A stretch of 35,753 nt of DNA, from positions 1 to 35,753 of the forward strand of contig JAHDEL010000019.1 in NCBI GenBank assembly GCA_020628855.1, given 5' to 3'. The stretch's first letter is position 1. The number at the start of each line of letters is the position of its first letter. Both the position numbers and the translations under genes were made by a program. Below, in pieces: positions 19,781 to 28,966 of this stretch. The DNA comes from Saprospiraceae bacterium (GTDB taxonomy: Bacteria > Bacteroidota > Bacteroidia > Chitinophagales > Saprospiraceae). Under the pieces are notes generated by a model, which saw only the letters and a list, made by a program, of their open reading frames with translations, ran no database searches and was not told the origin of the DNA.

Positions 19781-21886
19781 GTGAATAATCCTCTAGATAC
19801 ACCAATCGAATTCCTGAAAGGCGTTGGTCCTTCCAGAGCCAAATTATTGACAAGCGAATTAGGTATCCGGACATGGAAAGACATGCTCAGACACCTACCC
19901 TTTCGGTATGTAGACAAAACCCAAATTTTCACAATTGCTGAGGCAAAACAAAGTGAAGAAGCAGTCCAGTTCAAAGCTGCGGTGAGAAGTATTTCTATGA
20001 CCAAAGGTAGATATAAAAAGAGACTCATCGTCACACTTCAAGATAGTACTGGAACACTTCGTGCGAACTGGTTTCAGGGTATTAAATGGGTAGCTGAAAA
20101 GCTGCAGGAGGGAAGCATTTATTTGTTTTATGGTAAGATCAATAATTACAAAGGCCAACTCTCATTGAATCATCCTGAGTTCGAGCCATTTAACCAGAAC
20201 TCAGTAGCAAGTCGCGCTTTGGAACCAGTCTATCCATCCACTGAGAATTTGACAAAATTTGGTCTTGAATCGAAGGTGAAAAGGAATTTAATCAAGCAGA
20301 TCTTTGCACAAATCAAACCAGAACATATTCCAGATTACCTAGGTCCACATTATGCCCAAAAGCTAAAACTTATTTCAAGAGCTAAGGCCTTATACTCTAT
20401 TCATTTCCCCAAAGATGACAGTGCTCTACAAGCAGCTAGGAAACGGATAAAGTTTGAAGAACTTTTCTTTCTTCAAATGGGTATGTTATTCAATAAGGAA
20501 CAACGCAAAGCAAGACTCAAAGGAGCGAAATTTGAAGTGGTAGGCGACAAATTCCACAAATATTTTAAAGAAAAAATACCCTTCGAACTGACTGGGGCTC
20601 AGAAGCGAGTTATCAAAGAAATCCGTAATGATTTGGGCTCTGGAGTACAAATGAATAGATTGCTCCAAGGCGATGTTGGATCAGGAAAAACAATGGTCGC
20701 GCTTCTTGTTATGCTTATAGCTATTGATAATGGATACCAAGCATGTATGATGGCGCCAACAGAAATACTTGCACAACAACATTACACCTCTATTCGAGAG
20801 GCAATGAAGGGCATGGGTATCCATGTTGGTTTTCTCTCAGGAAGTGTAAAAGGAAATAAAAGAAAAGAGATTCTCAAGCTTTTGAAAGAAGGTATTATCC
20901 ACATTCTGATTGGCACGCATGCGCTTATTGAAGATTGGGTGGTATTTAAGAATCTTGGCATTGCAATCATAGACGAACAGCATAGGTTCGGTGTTGCACA
21001 AAGAGCAGCGCTTTGGTCAAAGTCCGAATCACTTGCACCACACATTTTAGTCATGACAGCCACACCAATTCCTCGAACGCTAGCATTGACTGCTTATGGA
21101 GATCTGGATGTGTCGGTTATTGATGAACTCCCACCTGGTAGGAAGCCAATCAAAACCATCCATATGTATGACACCAAGAGGTCTGAACTGAATCACTTCT
21201 TAGAGTCAGAAATTCAAAAAGGTAGGCAAATCTATATAGTCTATCCACTGATCGAAGAAAGCGCCAAGTTAGATATACAAAATCTTGAAGAAGGGTTCCA
21301 GCGTTTAGTCCAGCGATTCCCACAACCTGATTATCAAATTAGCATAGTGCATGGTCGACTCAAACCAGATATGAAAGAAGCTGAAATGCAGAGATTTGTC
21401 AGAGGAGAAACCCAACTTATGGTGGCAACTACTGTGATAGAAGTCGGCGTTAATGTCCCTAATGCAAGTGTAATGGTCATTGAAAATTCAGAACGTTTTG
21501 GACTCTCTCAGTTGCATCAATTAAGAGGTCGGGTAGGTAGAGGCTCCGAGAAATCCTATTGTATTCTTATGTCTGGTTATAACCTTTCGGTAAATGGTAA
21601 AAAGAGACTAGATACGATGGTGAGAACTCAAGATGGGTTCGAAATTTCAGAAGTTGATCTTCAACTACGAGGACCGGGAAATATAGAGGGCACGCAGCAA
21701 AGTGGAGTGATTAATCTACAAGTTGCCAACATCGTTAAAGACCAACAATTAATGGTTTATGCTAGGGACTTTGCTCAAGCGATTCTGCTTGAAGATCCAG
21801 GGCTGAAATCTGAGATTAATCGACCTATTCATAGCAAGTTAGCGAGCTTAAAAAACTATAGAAAACATTGGGGTAGAATATCATAA
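19781..21886 (+). CDS. recG: ATP-dependent DNA helicase RecG
   Basis: The length (701 aa) fits RecG. The N-terminal wedge/OB domain begins TPIEFLKGVGPSRAKLL (helix-hairpin-helix-like KGVGP) and covers about residues 1-270. The SF2 helicase core has Walker A GDVGSGKT (about residue 297), motif II DEQH (about 398) followed by RFG, motif III TATPIPRTLA, and the C-terminal lobe with QLRGRVGRGSEKSYC. The family-specific TRG region follows (DLQLRGPGNIEGTQQSG). RecG remodels stalled replication forks and Holliday junctions in the cytoplasm. The start is GTG at 19781, chosen because the conserved N-terminus begins at once after it. Its stop codon is overlapped by the terminator of the next, convergent gene. 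Confidence 0.97.
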   Translation: MNNPLDTPIEFLKGVGPSRAKLLTSELGIRTWKDMLRHLPFRYVDKTQIFTIAEAKQSEEAVQFKAAVRSISMTKGRYKKRLIVTLQDSTGTLRANWFQGIKWVAEKLQEGSIYLFYGKINNYKGQLSLNHPEFEPFNQNSVASRALEPVYPSTENLTKFGLESKVKRNLIKQIFAQIKPEHIPDYLGPHYAQKLKLISRAKALYSIHFPKDDSALQAARKRIKFEELFFLQMGMLFNKEQRKARLKGAKFEVVGDKFHKYFKEKIPFELTGAQKRVIKEIRNDLGSGVQMNRLLQGDVGSGKTMVALLVMLIAIDNGYQACMMAPTEILAQQHYTSIREAMKGMGIHVGFLSGSVKGNKRKEILKLLKEGIIHILIGTHALIEDWVVFKNLGIAIIDEQHRFGVAQRAALWSKSESLAPHILVMTATPIPRTLALTAYGDLDVSVIDELPPGRKPIKTIHMYDTKRSELNHFLESEIQKGRQIYIVYPLIEESAKLDIQNLEEGFQRLVQRFPQPDYQISIVHGRLKPDMKEAEMQRFVRGETQLMVATTVIEVGVNVPNASVMVIENSERFGLSQLHQLRGRVGRGSEKSYCILMSGYNLSVNGKKRLDTMVRTQDGFEISEVDLQLRGPGNIEGTQQSGVINLQVANIVKDQQLMVYARDFAQAILLEDPGLKSEINRPIHSKLASLKNYRKHWGRIS

Positions 21887-21912
21887 AAAAAGCCCTGCAG
21901 TTAACAGAGCTT
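21885..21912 (-). terminator. Rho-independent terminator for the small glycine-rich gene
   Basis: Read on the minus strand, AAGCTCTG, loop TTAACTG, CAGGGCTT (stem 21912-21890 with one mismatch) is followed by a T run that continues into the recG stop codon. It lies 26 bases after the stop of the 94-codon gene at 21938, which supports that this small ORF is a real transcription unit. Confidence 0.75.
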
Positions 21913-21937
21913 CAATAAACACTTATTTGATAAGGTC

Positions 21938-22222
21938 TTATCCCATTGCCTTTTTGATAAAACCGATAATACTCATCAAGACACCGCCTCCGACTAATCC
22001 ACCTCCAACACTACCTAGTATACTCGTTAAATCCATACTGCCACTTGCAGCAGCTGCACCCATCGCAGGTGACAACATACCTAGAAGCTTACCTCCTATG
22101 CCTCCACCAGCAATTCCAGCTACAGAATTCCAAAGAGTGCCTAGGGAACTTCCTTTGAGTAATGACCCTGCTACATTACCTCCTACAGCTCCGCTTAATA
22201 ATTGAATAATTAATGCTAACAT
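21938..22222 (-). CDS. Small glycine-rich hydrophobic protein, function unknown
   Basis: The 94-residue product is nearly all Gly, Ala, Ser, Leu and Ile with few charges. It opens MLALIIQLLSGAVGGNVAGSLL, has a middle stretch rich in GGGIGGKLLG, and ends in a hydrophobic segment VGGGVLMSIIGFIKKAMG. Glycine-zipper (GxxxG) spacing suggests membrane insertion or helix packing. It resembles small uncharacterised glycine-rich proteins found in many Gram-negative bacteria, and superficially the core of class II bacteriocins, but no leader peptide, transporter or immunity gene is nearby. It stands alone between convergent recG and divergent ygiQ and has its own terminator. Treat it as a real gene of unknown role. 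Confidence 0.7.
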   Translation of the reverse strand: MLALIIQLLSGAVGGNVAGSLLKGSSLGTLWNSVAGIAGGGIGGKLLGMLSPAMGAAAASGSMDLTSILGSVGGGLVGGGVLMSIIGFIKKAMG

Positions 22223-22374
22223 GTTTAAAAAGTTTGGTTCATAATATCTGAAATTAACAAATATTTTGAATAAAGATATATTTATAGCTAATAATTGGGC
22301 ATTTACAGATAGTTAAATATCTCTATGTATTAGCCATTCAAACAAGTGTAGAGAATTGACTTACCTTTGATAGC

Positions 22375-24282
22375 ATGACAAAAAATCCTTCATTTCCCAA
22401 CAGTAATCAATGGTTGCCGATAACCGCCAAAGAGGTTGCTCAACGTGGTTGGGAAGAATTGGATGTCATAATCATTTCTGGAGATGCCTATGTTGATCAC
22501 CCAGCATTTGGGTCAGCAGTCATTGGGCGAATCATAGAATCTGAAGGGCTCAAAGTTGCGATAGTCCCGCAACCAAATTGGCAAGATGACCTCAGAGACT
22601 TCAAAAAAATGGGACGCCCAAAGTATTTTTTTGGAGTTACCTCAGGCTGTATGGACTCTATGGTCAATCATTACACAGCCAATAAAAGAAAACGATCAAC
22701 AGATGCCTATACTCCTGGAGGAAAATCTGGATTTAGACCTGATTATGCTGTTGAAGTTTACACAAAGATCTTGAAGTCAATCTACCCTGATGTTCCAGTC
22801 CTTATTGGAGGTATTGAAGCCTCTTTACGTAGAGTAACACACTATGATTATTGGGAGGACAAATTATTCCCCAATATACTGTCAATGTCAGGGGCTGATT
22901 TATTAGTCTATGGCATGGGTGAAATGCCTTTAAGGCAGATCATTCGGCGAGTGAAGCAAGGAGAGACATTTGATAAACTGACAGACATTAAGCAAACAGC
23001 TTATCTGATTGGTAGAAAAGCAGATGCAAATGAGTATCCAGACTGGGAAGATCTCACTTTGTCATCCCATGAGAAATGTCAGCGCAAAAAAGAAGCCTTT
23101 GCAGCTAACTTTAAGCACATCGAGCAAGAGTCTAATAAGGTCAAGGCCCGTAGGTTACTGCAAGAAGTAGGAGACCACAAAATTGTGATAAATCCTCCGT
23201 TTCCGCCAATGACCGAATCAGAGATTGATGGTTCATTTGATCTCCCATTTACGCGACTGCCACACCCAAAATACGCTAAGCGTGGTGCTATTCCTGCATA
23301 TGAAATGATTAAGTTCTCCATCAATATGCATCGTGGATGTTTTGGTGGATGCAGCTTCTGTACCATCTCCGCACATCAAGGCAAGTTTGTTGCAAGTAGA
23401 TCAGAAGAATCTATTCTCAAAGAGGTGGATCAGGTCACGAAAATGCCTGATTTCAAAGGATACATTAGTGATTTAGGCGGACCGTCTGGAAATATGTACA
23501 AAATGAAGGGTAAGGTCCAAGAGATCTGTGATCGTTGTGTCGCTCCCTCTTGTATCCATCCTGTAGTCTGCTCTAATCTAGATACTTCTCATAAGGCAAT
23601 GACACAGCTTTATAAAAAAGTAGACGCTCATCCAGAAGTAAAGAAGGCATTCGTCAGCAGTGGAATAAGATATGACTTGCTGGTAGATAGCTACAATAAG
23701 AATAATGATGGAAGTCTTGATGAATACATGGATCAATTAGTCGGAAACCATGTCTGCGGAAGATTAAAAGTAGCTCCAGAGCACACTTCTGATGACACTC
23801 TTCGAGTAATGAGAAAGCCCTCTTTTAAACACTTCCATGCGTTCAAAAAGAAGTTTGATCACTACAATAAAAAACATGGGTTAAAACAACCTTTGATACC
23901 CTATTTCATCTCTAGTCATCCTGGTAGCACTGAAGAAGAGATGGCAAATCTTGCTGCTGAGACTAAAGATATGGGATTCCGATTAGAACAAGTTCAAGAC
24001 TTCACTCCTACCCCAATGACGGTCGCAACAGTAATATACTATACTGGACTTCATCCGTATACATTGCGATCTATTTACACTGCCAAAACCAAAAAAGACA
24101 AATTAAATCAGCATCTCTTCTTCTTTTGGTACAAACGTGAAAACTACCACAAAATTAGAGATAAACTCAGGTCAATTGGAAGGGAAGATTTAGTAGACAA
24201 ACTACTACATGACAGGAAGAAACAAGTCAAAAACTCCATCCTGAAACAAAAGGCTAAACATCGAAAAAAACGGAAGCGATAA
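22375..24282 (+). CDS. ygiQ: YgiQ-family radical SAM protein
   Basis: The 635-residue protein closely follows the YgiQ (UPF0313) family. The N-terminal part holds LDVIIISGDAYVDHPAFG, VTSGCMDSMVNHYTANKR, AYTPGG and LIGGIEASLRRVTHYDYW, all family signatures. The radical SAM core has the cluster-binding motif C322-FGG-C326-SF-C329 within MHRGCFGGCSFC, then ISDLGGPSGNMY, a second set of cysteines (CDRCVAPSCIHPVVC), LKVAPEHTSD and LIPYFISSHPGS. The C-terminus is lysine/arginine-rich. The family is annotated as a radical SAM enzyme with an N-terminal B12-like domain, but its reaction is not established. The gene stands alone, divergent from the glycine-rich gene. ATG at 22375 is the first good start. 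Confidence 0.93.
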   Translation: MTKNPSFPNSNQWLPITAKEVAQRGWEELDVIIISGDAYVDHPAFGSAVIGRIIESEGLKVAIVPQPNWQDDLRDFKKMGRPKYFFGVTSGCMDSMVNHYTANKRKRSTDAYTPGGKSGFRPDYAVEVYTKILKSIYPDVPVLIGGIEASLRRVTHYDYWEDKLFPNILSMSGADLLVYGMGEMPLRQIIRRVKQGETFDKLTDIKQTAYLIGRKADANEYPDWEDLTLSSHEKCQRKKEAFAANFKHIEQESNKVKARRLLQEVGDHKIVINPPFPPMTESEIDGSFDLPFTRLPHPKYAKRGAIPAYEMIKFSINMHRGCFGGCSFCTISAHQGKFVASRSEESILKEVDQVTKMPDFKGYISDLGGPSGNMYKMKGKVQEICDRCVAPSCIHPVVCSNLDTSHKAMTQLYKKVDAHPEVKKAFVSSGIRYDLLVDSYNKNNDGSLDEYMDQLVGNHVCGRLKVAPEHTSDDTLRVMRKPSFKHFHAFKKKFDHYNKKHGLKQPLIPYFISSHPGSTEEEMANLAAETKDMGFRLEQVQDFTPTPMTVATVIYYTGLHPYTLRSIYTAKTKKDKLNQHLFFFWYKRENYHKIRDKLRSIGREDLVDKLLHDRKKQVKNSILKQKAKHRKKRKR

Positions 24283-24283
24283 T

Positions 24284-25642
24284 CTATTGTGTTCTTGCAA
24301 AAGATAATTGCTCTTGAAGCGTCTCTACTGAGGCTTTCCATTGTCCTACTGTTGGAGCATCATTATGCAGATCACTGGCTTGTTGTACAGCAGCTTCAAT
24401 CTGATCTGTCCAATCCTCTATTTGCTGGTTGACATTATCTTGACTGAAAACAGTCGCCAGAAACTCTTCTTTTATTTGAGCATATTCGTCATCATACAAA
24501 GTCCATGTGTGCGTGAGTTTGTCACAGGCTGCTGATCGTTGTTCAATGAAAGTCCAAAAAGATGAAGCAAAGGGTTCGCAATCATTAGATATCTCTCCCC
24601 AATCATCTGGGATATGTACTACTGCATTATTAGCTGAGATAATATTATCAAAAGCATTGTCTAAGTCCCATGGTATCAATCTAAGCTTCTGATCAGTAGG
24701 ATCTTCATACCAGTAATAATTGTGGTTACCACAATCTCCTCCTCCACAGTACCAATGAAAAGGTCCATCATCATGTCTGATGACCCTATCAATAACAGAG
24801 TAGGTCAATATCTCCTCTAAATCATTATAGGTTTCTACTATTGATTGTAATGCGCTTTCGTCTTCTTCTGTGGCTAAAGCTTCTCCAAAAGCCTCCATTA
24901 ATACAGTATTTTGTAACTCTTCATTCGTTTTAAGACCATTAATCAAAAACCCAGTGGGTGTTGGTTCACCAGCATCTGTAATTGGCCAAACTTCTTTGTA
25001 GATATTACCGTCAGAATTGGAGTAATTGTGCTTTGCAAATCTGCCATCAATATTTTCTACAAGGGCAAATATCCCATTATACTCACCATTAATAATCAGT
25101 CTAGCATGAACACATCTTGGTGCAGGAATATCCATCTCTCTGAACAACCAATAGCCCAGCCTATCTCTCAATAGCGAATTATCGAGGTTCATAGCGTGGA
25201 ATTGAAGTTTTCTAAGTCCATAAAACTTTGCATCTTCCTCTTCCCAGTTGATCTTTACTTTCATAGAAAGCTTAGTACAGGTCTTATGCCCAGAAGGATT
25301 TCCTAGGCTAAAATTCGAGACACATCCCGCAAAAGCTCCTATTGATCCCTTATATCTTATCCCTACTGGACTCAATGTATCTCCCTGAAATACTAGAATA
25401 CCCTCCACATATTGCTCTGCAGCAGGATCCGAATTGATAAGTGCTAGATTTGAACCGGGGATGATGAGTTCATAAGTATAGAGTGAGTCTTGATTGAATA
25501 AGTAATCAGAATCTAAGTTGAGGTATTGAGCATCAGGATTCTGTGTCTGATTATCGACTTGAACCAAAGGAATTTGAGTCATTTCATCTTTACAACCAAG
25601 AAAGCAACATAAGTATAATAGACCTAAACTCAATTGCTTCAT
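24284..25642 (-). CDS. CotH kinase-like lipoprotein
   Basis: I place the start at the ATG at 25642 (452 aa), because it yields a lipoprotein signal MKQLSLGLLYLCCFLGC with the lipid cysteine at residue 17 and leaves a 4-base gap to the upstream gene. An in-frame ATG at 25672 would overlap that gene and bury the signal. CotH-family motifs are present: GIRYKGS, LSMKVKIN (candidate nucleotide-binding lysines), LDNSLLRDRLGYWLFREM, INGEYNGIFALVENID and the metal-site motif W325-D-L-D328 (IPWDLDNAFDN). CotH proteins are atypical kinases; B. subtilis CotH phosphorylates spore coat proteins. Two cysteines (SNFSLGNPSG between them) sit in a loop near the presumed nucleotide-binding strand, and another CGGGDC motif precedes the metal site. 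It is the last gene of a three-gene operon. Substrate unknown. Confidence 0.85.
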   Translation of the reverse strand: MKQLSLGLLYLCCFLGCKDEMTQIPLVQVDNQTQNPDAQYLNLDSDYLFNQDSLYTYELIIPGSNLALINSDPAAEQYVEGILVFQGDTLSPVGIRYKGSIGAFAGCVSNFSLGNPSGHKTCTKLSMKVKINWEEEDAKFYGLRKLQFHAMNLDNSLLRDRLGYWLFREMDIPAPRCVHARLIINGEYNGIFALVENIDGRFAKHNYSNSDGNIYKEVWPITDAGEPTPTGFLINGLKTNEELQNTVLMEAFGEALATEEDESALQSIVETYNDLEEILTYSVIDRVIRHDDGPFHWYCGGGDCGNHNYYWYEDPTDQKLRLIPWDLDNAFDNIISANNAVVHIPDDWGEISNDCEPFASSFWTFIEQRSAACDKLTHTWTLYDDEYAQIKEEFLATVFSQDNVNQQIEDWTDQIEAAVQQASDLHNDAPTVGQWKASVETLQEQLSFARTQ

Positions 25643-25646
25643 TCTC

Positions 25647-27257
25647 TTAATGTATGAATATTGGATACGCAAAAGTCTGATTGTGGTTAGAGAGTTTTAA
25701 AATATACGTGCCTGAGTTCAAAGACTCTAACGATAAAGTATGTCTGTCACAGTCAATTCTACTTGACTTTAACACCTTACCCTCTGAGGAAATTAGTGTT
25801 ATCTTAAAGTTTTTGGCTTCATTAATTTCAACAAATGAGGAGGCTGGATTGGGATAAATGGAAATCTCTGAGTCTTGTAAAATAGCAGTATTTGAAAGTT
25901 CATTATCTTCACAACTCCCAGGCATGTTACTATCCATCCATGCCAATCGTTCTGTAATCCAGCTTTTTAAATATTCAATTTCTTCATCATATGTTTGTGG
26001 GAATGGGTCTGGCTCTATCCATATTTCTTCGCCAATAAATTCCCATAAATCAAAGTTCCTAATCCTGGCTTGTTCAATAAATTGTTCATGATTTGTAATC
26101 CATTGATCCAAAAATGTCTCACTAAGAACAGAAGTTCTCAGTTCAGTATAACGGCAATTTATGTAATGCTGAAATTCAGGATCCGCCATTATTTCTTCCC
26201 ACCAAGCTGGCATAGTTTCTAAATCCTCGCAGCCTTCTTGATTTTGTAGATAAGTCCATCCAGTAGGGTCGTGACTTGAACAAACGACAGACAAACCAAA
26301 TGTTTGATCAAAATCCCAAATTGGACCAGCTACAAGTTTGGAATTCTTTGAGTCTTTATCCTTACGTAAGTAAGAACTGAGTTTATAACCATCTGAGTTT
26401 TTTGCAAACTCATTGATCAGAATAAAGTCTGCAAAGGATTTGAGATCAATCAAATCAGTATAGCGCTTACCTGCAGAGTTTGTATAATCTTCTGAGAAGA
26501 CTGCCGATTCAAATTGGAAGATTTGATCAGTGATGTAGGATTTCTGTGCTTCTGCTATTCTATCGCCCTTAGGATAATACCATTGATATATCATTTCGTC
26601 CCCGCCGACAGAGGGATATTCAGAAAAGAGCTGTTCATCAAATTCTTCATCTTCTAAATCCAACCAATCAATTCTTAGAATATAACCTCCAGTAAGAGAA
26701 TCACCAGCCAAATCATCAGCATCAAGCTTGGCAATATCCACTCTTGATTTATCCCTCTTGATTTTTTCTGTGAAGATGTAAAGACCTCTATACTCAGCAT
26801 TGAGAAAGACTTCTACAAACTTCCATCTTGCTGCATAATGTCCCATTTCTCTGAAGAGGTCAAAACACAGAGGAATTCTCAATTGAGATTTATCAATGAC
26901 CATCGCATGCAAAATCCAATCTTCGGAAGAACCAAAGCCAAAGAAGTCAAAGTCCATATCTGCTCCATCATTAGTCCATGCTTCCAAATTATAGGATTTC
27001 TTTTCAAAGCCTTGAGTAGAATTTCCTCTTGTCTCAATTCCTATATTTCCGCTATAATGATTGTATTCGTCTGTAATTGTATTCAGATTTCCTTCACCAT
27101 TATCAATGATTCCCATCCAAGCAGCTTTTTTGGGTTCATCCCAGATCTCCTCTTCAGCATGGATGACAACTATTGGGTGTCGACTTTGAAAGTCAGCTTG
27201 CGTGTAGAGACTAAACTTAAGACTTAGCAACAGACATATGCATAGTGTTTTCTGCAT
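25647..27257 (-). CDS. CotH kinase family protein with T9SS sorting domain
   Basis: The 536-residue protein begins with a signal peptide (MQKTLCICLLLSLKFSLYTQA). Its body carries classic CotH motifs: GIETRGNSTQGFEKKSYNLE (the RGxS..F.KKSY pattern with candidate catalytic lysine), LRIPLCFDLFREMG, VFLNAEYRGLYIFTEKI, GGYILRID, FILINEFAKNSDGYKLSSY and GPIW314DFDQTFGL with the metal-binding aspartates D315 and D317. Residues from about 455 form a T9SS type A sorting domain (ISIYPNPASSFVEI ... LNSGTYILKL). It should therefore be secreted to the cell surface or beyond. Its start codon overlaps the stop of the upstream esterase (TAATG), and the CotH lipoprotein follows after 4 bases, so the three genes are probably co-translated. 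Kinase activity is inferred from the family. Confidence 0.9.
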   Translation of the reverse strand: MQKTLCICLLLSLKFSLYTQADFQSRHPIVVIHAEEEIWDEPKKAAWMGIIDNGEGNLNTITDEYNHYSGNIGIETRGNSTQGFEKKSYNLEAWTNDGADMDFDFFGFGSSEDWILHAMVIDKSQLRIPLCFDLFREMGHYAARWKFVEVFLNAEYRGLYIFTEKIKRDKSRVDIAKLDADDLAGDSLTGGYILRIDWLDLEDEEFDEQLFSEYPSVGGDEMIYQWYYPKGDRIAEAQKSYITDQIFQFESAVFSEDYTNSAGKRYTDLIDLKSFADFILINEFAKNSDGYKLSSYLRKDKDSKNSKLVAGPIWDFDQTFGLSVVCSSHDPTGWTYLQNQEGCEDLETMPAWWEEIMADPEFQHYINCRYTELRTSVLSETFLDQWITNHEQFIEQARIRNFDLWEFIGEEIWIEPDPFPQTYDEEIEYLKSWITERLAWMDSNMPGSCEDNELSNTAILQDSEISIYPNPASSFVEINEAKNFKITLISSEGKVLKSSRIDCDRHTLSLESLNSGTYILKLSNHNQTFAYPIFIH

Positions 27258-28411
27258 TATTCAATAACGAATTTCAACGATTGACCTTCTACCTGAACGA
27301 AGTAAATTCCTGATGCATGTTTGGTAACATCGATACGCTCATCTGTTTGACATTTGATGCCTTGAAAAACTGTAGAACCATCCATGCTTTGAATAGTATA
27401 TTTCTCTCCAACTTCTAGTCCAACAATTTCAATCCACTCAGCACTAGGATTTGGAAAAACACTGAGAAATCTTGCATTCTGAATGTCTTGTGCAGATGAT
27501 GTTGGGATAAGTCCATCTAAATCATACTGAGAGAAAAACCTCCATATTTCCTCGGAGGCATTGATATCTAGACTAGTACCTGGGAAAGCAAATGATGTCC
27601 CTGGCCAAGTATGTGCTCCTCCCTCAATTCTGAAGTGTTCATTGGTCACTTCTGACTCACAGTCAGTATACACCGTAAGAAAGACTTCAGTACCATCTGC
27701 AGTATTCGTATTGGGTAACATTATCTCATCATTAGCAATCCCACAGAGATTCTGCTCTTGCCAATATGCCATAACTTCTTCAATACTTAATGTCCACAAA
27801 GGATCACCAACGTAAGGCACAGTTGGGTCTTCAATACCATGAATCTGCATAACAGGAACAGGTCTCTCTGGACTACAGTTTTGGAGAGTCTGTGGTGTCA
27901 TAGATCCTGTAACTGATGCAACAGCAGCAATTCGGTGGCTCAGTTGGCAAGCAAGCTCAAAGCTCATAAACCCACCATTAGACATACCTGTTGAATAGAT
28001 TCTCTTTTGATTAATTGTGTAATTCTCTGATAGTTCATCAATTAGCGCATCCAAGAAGCCAACATCATCTGTAGTACTTTCTAATGTCCAACCTCCAACA
28101 TTCCAATGGGTGACGCCATCTAAAAGACTACCATCAGGATGACAAACTAAAAAACCATTCGCATTTGCTAAAGATTGGAAGTCGCCATACCACATTTGTT
28201 CATTTGCGTTGCTACCATATCCATGCAGATTAAATACTAATGGAGCTGGAGTATTTGCATCATAACTATTTGGAACGTAAAGAATATATGAACGCTCCAT
28301 ACCATCATGCTCAAGTGTCATGGTTAATGTTTCTTGGCAAATAGATTGGACAGTAGAGAAAAACGAGCACGCAATGAAAGCAATGCAGAAAATAATATTA
28401 TTTTTATTCAT
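27257..28411 (-). CDS. Secreted PHB-depolymerase-type esterase with T9SS sorting domain
   Basis: The 384-residue protein is an alpha/beta-hydrolase of the LpqC/Esterase_PHB_depolymerase type. A signal peptide covers about residues 1-25. LVFNLHGYGSNA supplies the oxyanion-hole region, and the catalytic triad is readable as S144 in GMSNGGF, D195 in HGIEDPTVPY and H267 in GGAHTWPG. Such enzymes cleave polyhydroxyalkanoates or feruloyl/acetyl esters on polysaccharides; which applies here cannot be read from sequence. Residues from about 310 are a T9SS sorting domain (FLSVFPNPSAEWIEI ... SGIYFVQV). It is the first gene of an operon with two CotH genes, its TAA sharing a base with the next ATG, which links ester hydrolysis to an exported kinase in one expression unit. 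Confidence 0.9.
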   Translation of the reverse strand: MNKNNIIFCIAFIACSFFSTVQSICQETLTMTLEHDGMERSYILYVPNSYDANTPAPLVFNLHGYGSNANEQMWYGDFQSLANANGFLVCHPDGSLLDGVTHWNVGGWTLESTTDDVGFLDALIDELSENYTINQKRIYSTGMSNGGFMSFELACQLSHRIAAVASVTGSMTPQTLQNCSPERPVPVMQIHGIEDPTVPYVGDPLWTLSIEEVMAYWQEQNLCGIANDEIMLPNTNTADGTEVFLTVYTDCESEVTNEHFRIEGGAHTWPGTSFAFPGTSLDINASEEIWRFFSQYDLDGLIPTSSAQDIQNARFLSVFPNPSAEWIEIVGLEVGEKYTIQSMDGSTVFQGIKCQTDERIDVTKHASGIYFVQVEGQSLKFVIE

Positions 28412-28475
28412 ACTTCAGAGTTCTTATGCTTTGTAAGTGCTGAAAATAATCTATTCATCTTATTCTTTATGACTT

Positions 28476-28937
28476 ATGGACTTATTAAACTTGAGAAGTT
28501 GGAGTTTTTATTTCGTCTTTCCTCTTGTTCTTTTAAGCTTCGTAGGGTGCAAGGAAAGTGAATACAATACTGTTCCTGCAGCTGATATTGATCAACGTGT
28601 CTTGAGTAAAGCTGCGTTACTTTCACAAAACATCTTAAATAAGCAAAAGGCTGGCAGCTATTATGCCTTCTCTAAAAAGGATGCCACCCAAGCAATGATT
28701 TCAGGTTTGGACGAAGACAAACAAAAATCAGCATATGAAAATATCCGATCAGCTCTGGGAGATTTTAGAACTTTGAGTTTTCATGAAGCATTAACAATGA
28801 AAGACGGTACCGCTTATACCATATACCGATTCAAAGGTACCTTTGGAGAAGATCGGATTGGCGAAATCAGAGCGGTATTGGATGCACAAGAAAAACTAGC
28901 TGGTTTTTTTGTCAAACCATGGAAAGATAAATTATAA
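28476..28937 (+). CDS. Small lipoprotein of unknown function
   Basis: The 153-residue product has a lipoprotein signal: a hydrophobic stretch SFYFVFPLVLLSFVGC with the lipid cysteine at residue 25, followed by KESEYN. The mature part is about 125 residues with an early helical region (SKAALLSQNILNKQKAGSYYAF), then DEDKQKSAYENIRSALGDFRTLSF, and strands ending FGEDRIGEIRAVLDAQEKLAGFFVKPW. The shape (helix, 'build-up' region, beta strands with a final GF.. strand) is like DUF3887/NTF2-like domains, but I cannot assign it firmly. It is divergent from the esterase-CotH operon (64 bp apart) and is followed 29 bases later by the DUF5916 gene on the same strand, so the pair may be co-transcribed. Confidence 0.75.
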   Translation: MDLLNLRSWSFYFVFPLVLLSFVGCKESEYNTVPAADIDQRVLSKAALLSQNILNKQKAGSYYAFSKKDATQAMISGLDEDKQKSAYENIRSALGDFRTLSFHEALTMKDGTAYTIYRFKGTFGEDRIGEIRAVLDAQEKLAGFFVKPWKDKL

Positions 28938-28966
28938 TTCACCTCACATTTAAGACCCCTAATTCA

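Noticed and set aside
22362-22369. TACCTTTG matching the -7 box just before ygiQ
   Set aside because: Only 5 bases separate it from the ATG and no -33 TTTG/TTG is found at the right distance, so it would require a leaderless transcript. Not convincing without transcript data.
25643-25672. Upstream ATG at 25672 as start of the CotH lipoprotein
   Set aside because: It would add MRIQYSYIKR ahead of the lipoprotein signal and overlap the preceding gene by 26 bases. The ATG at 25642 gives a normal lipobox signal and a 4-base gap.
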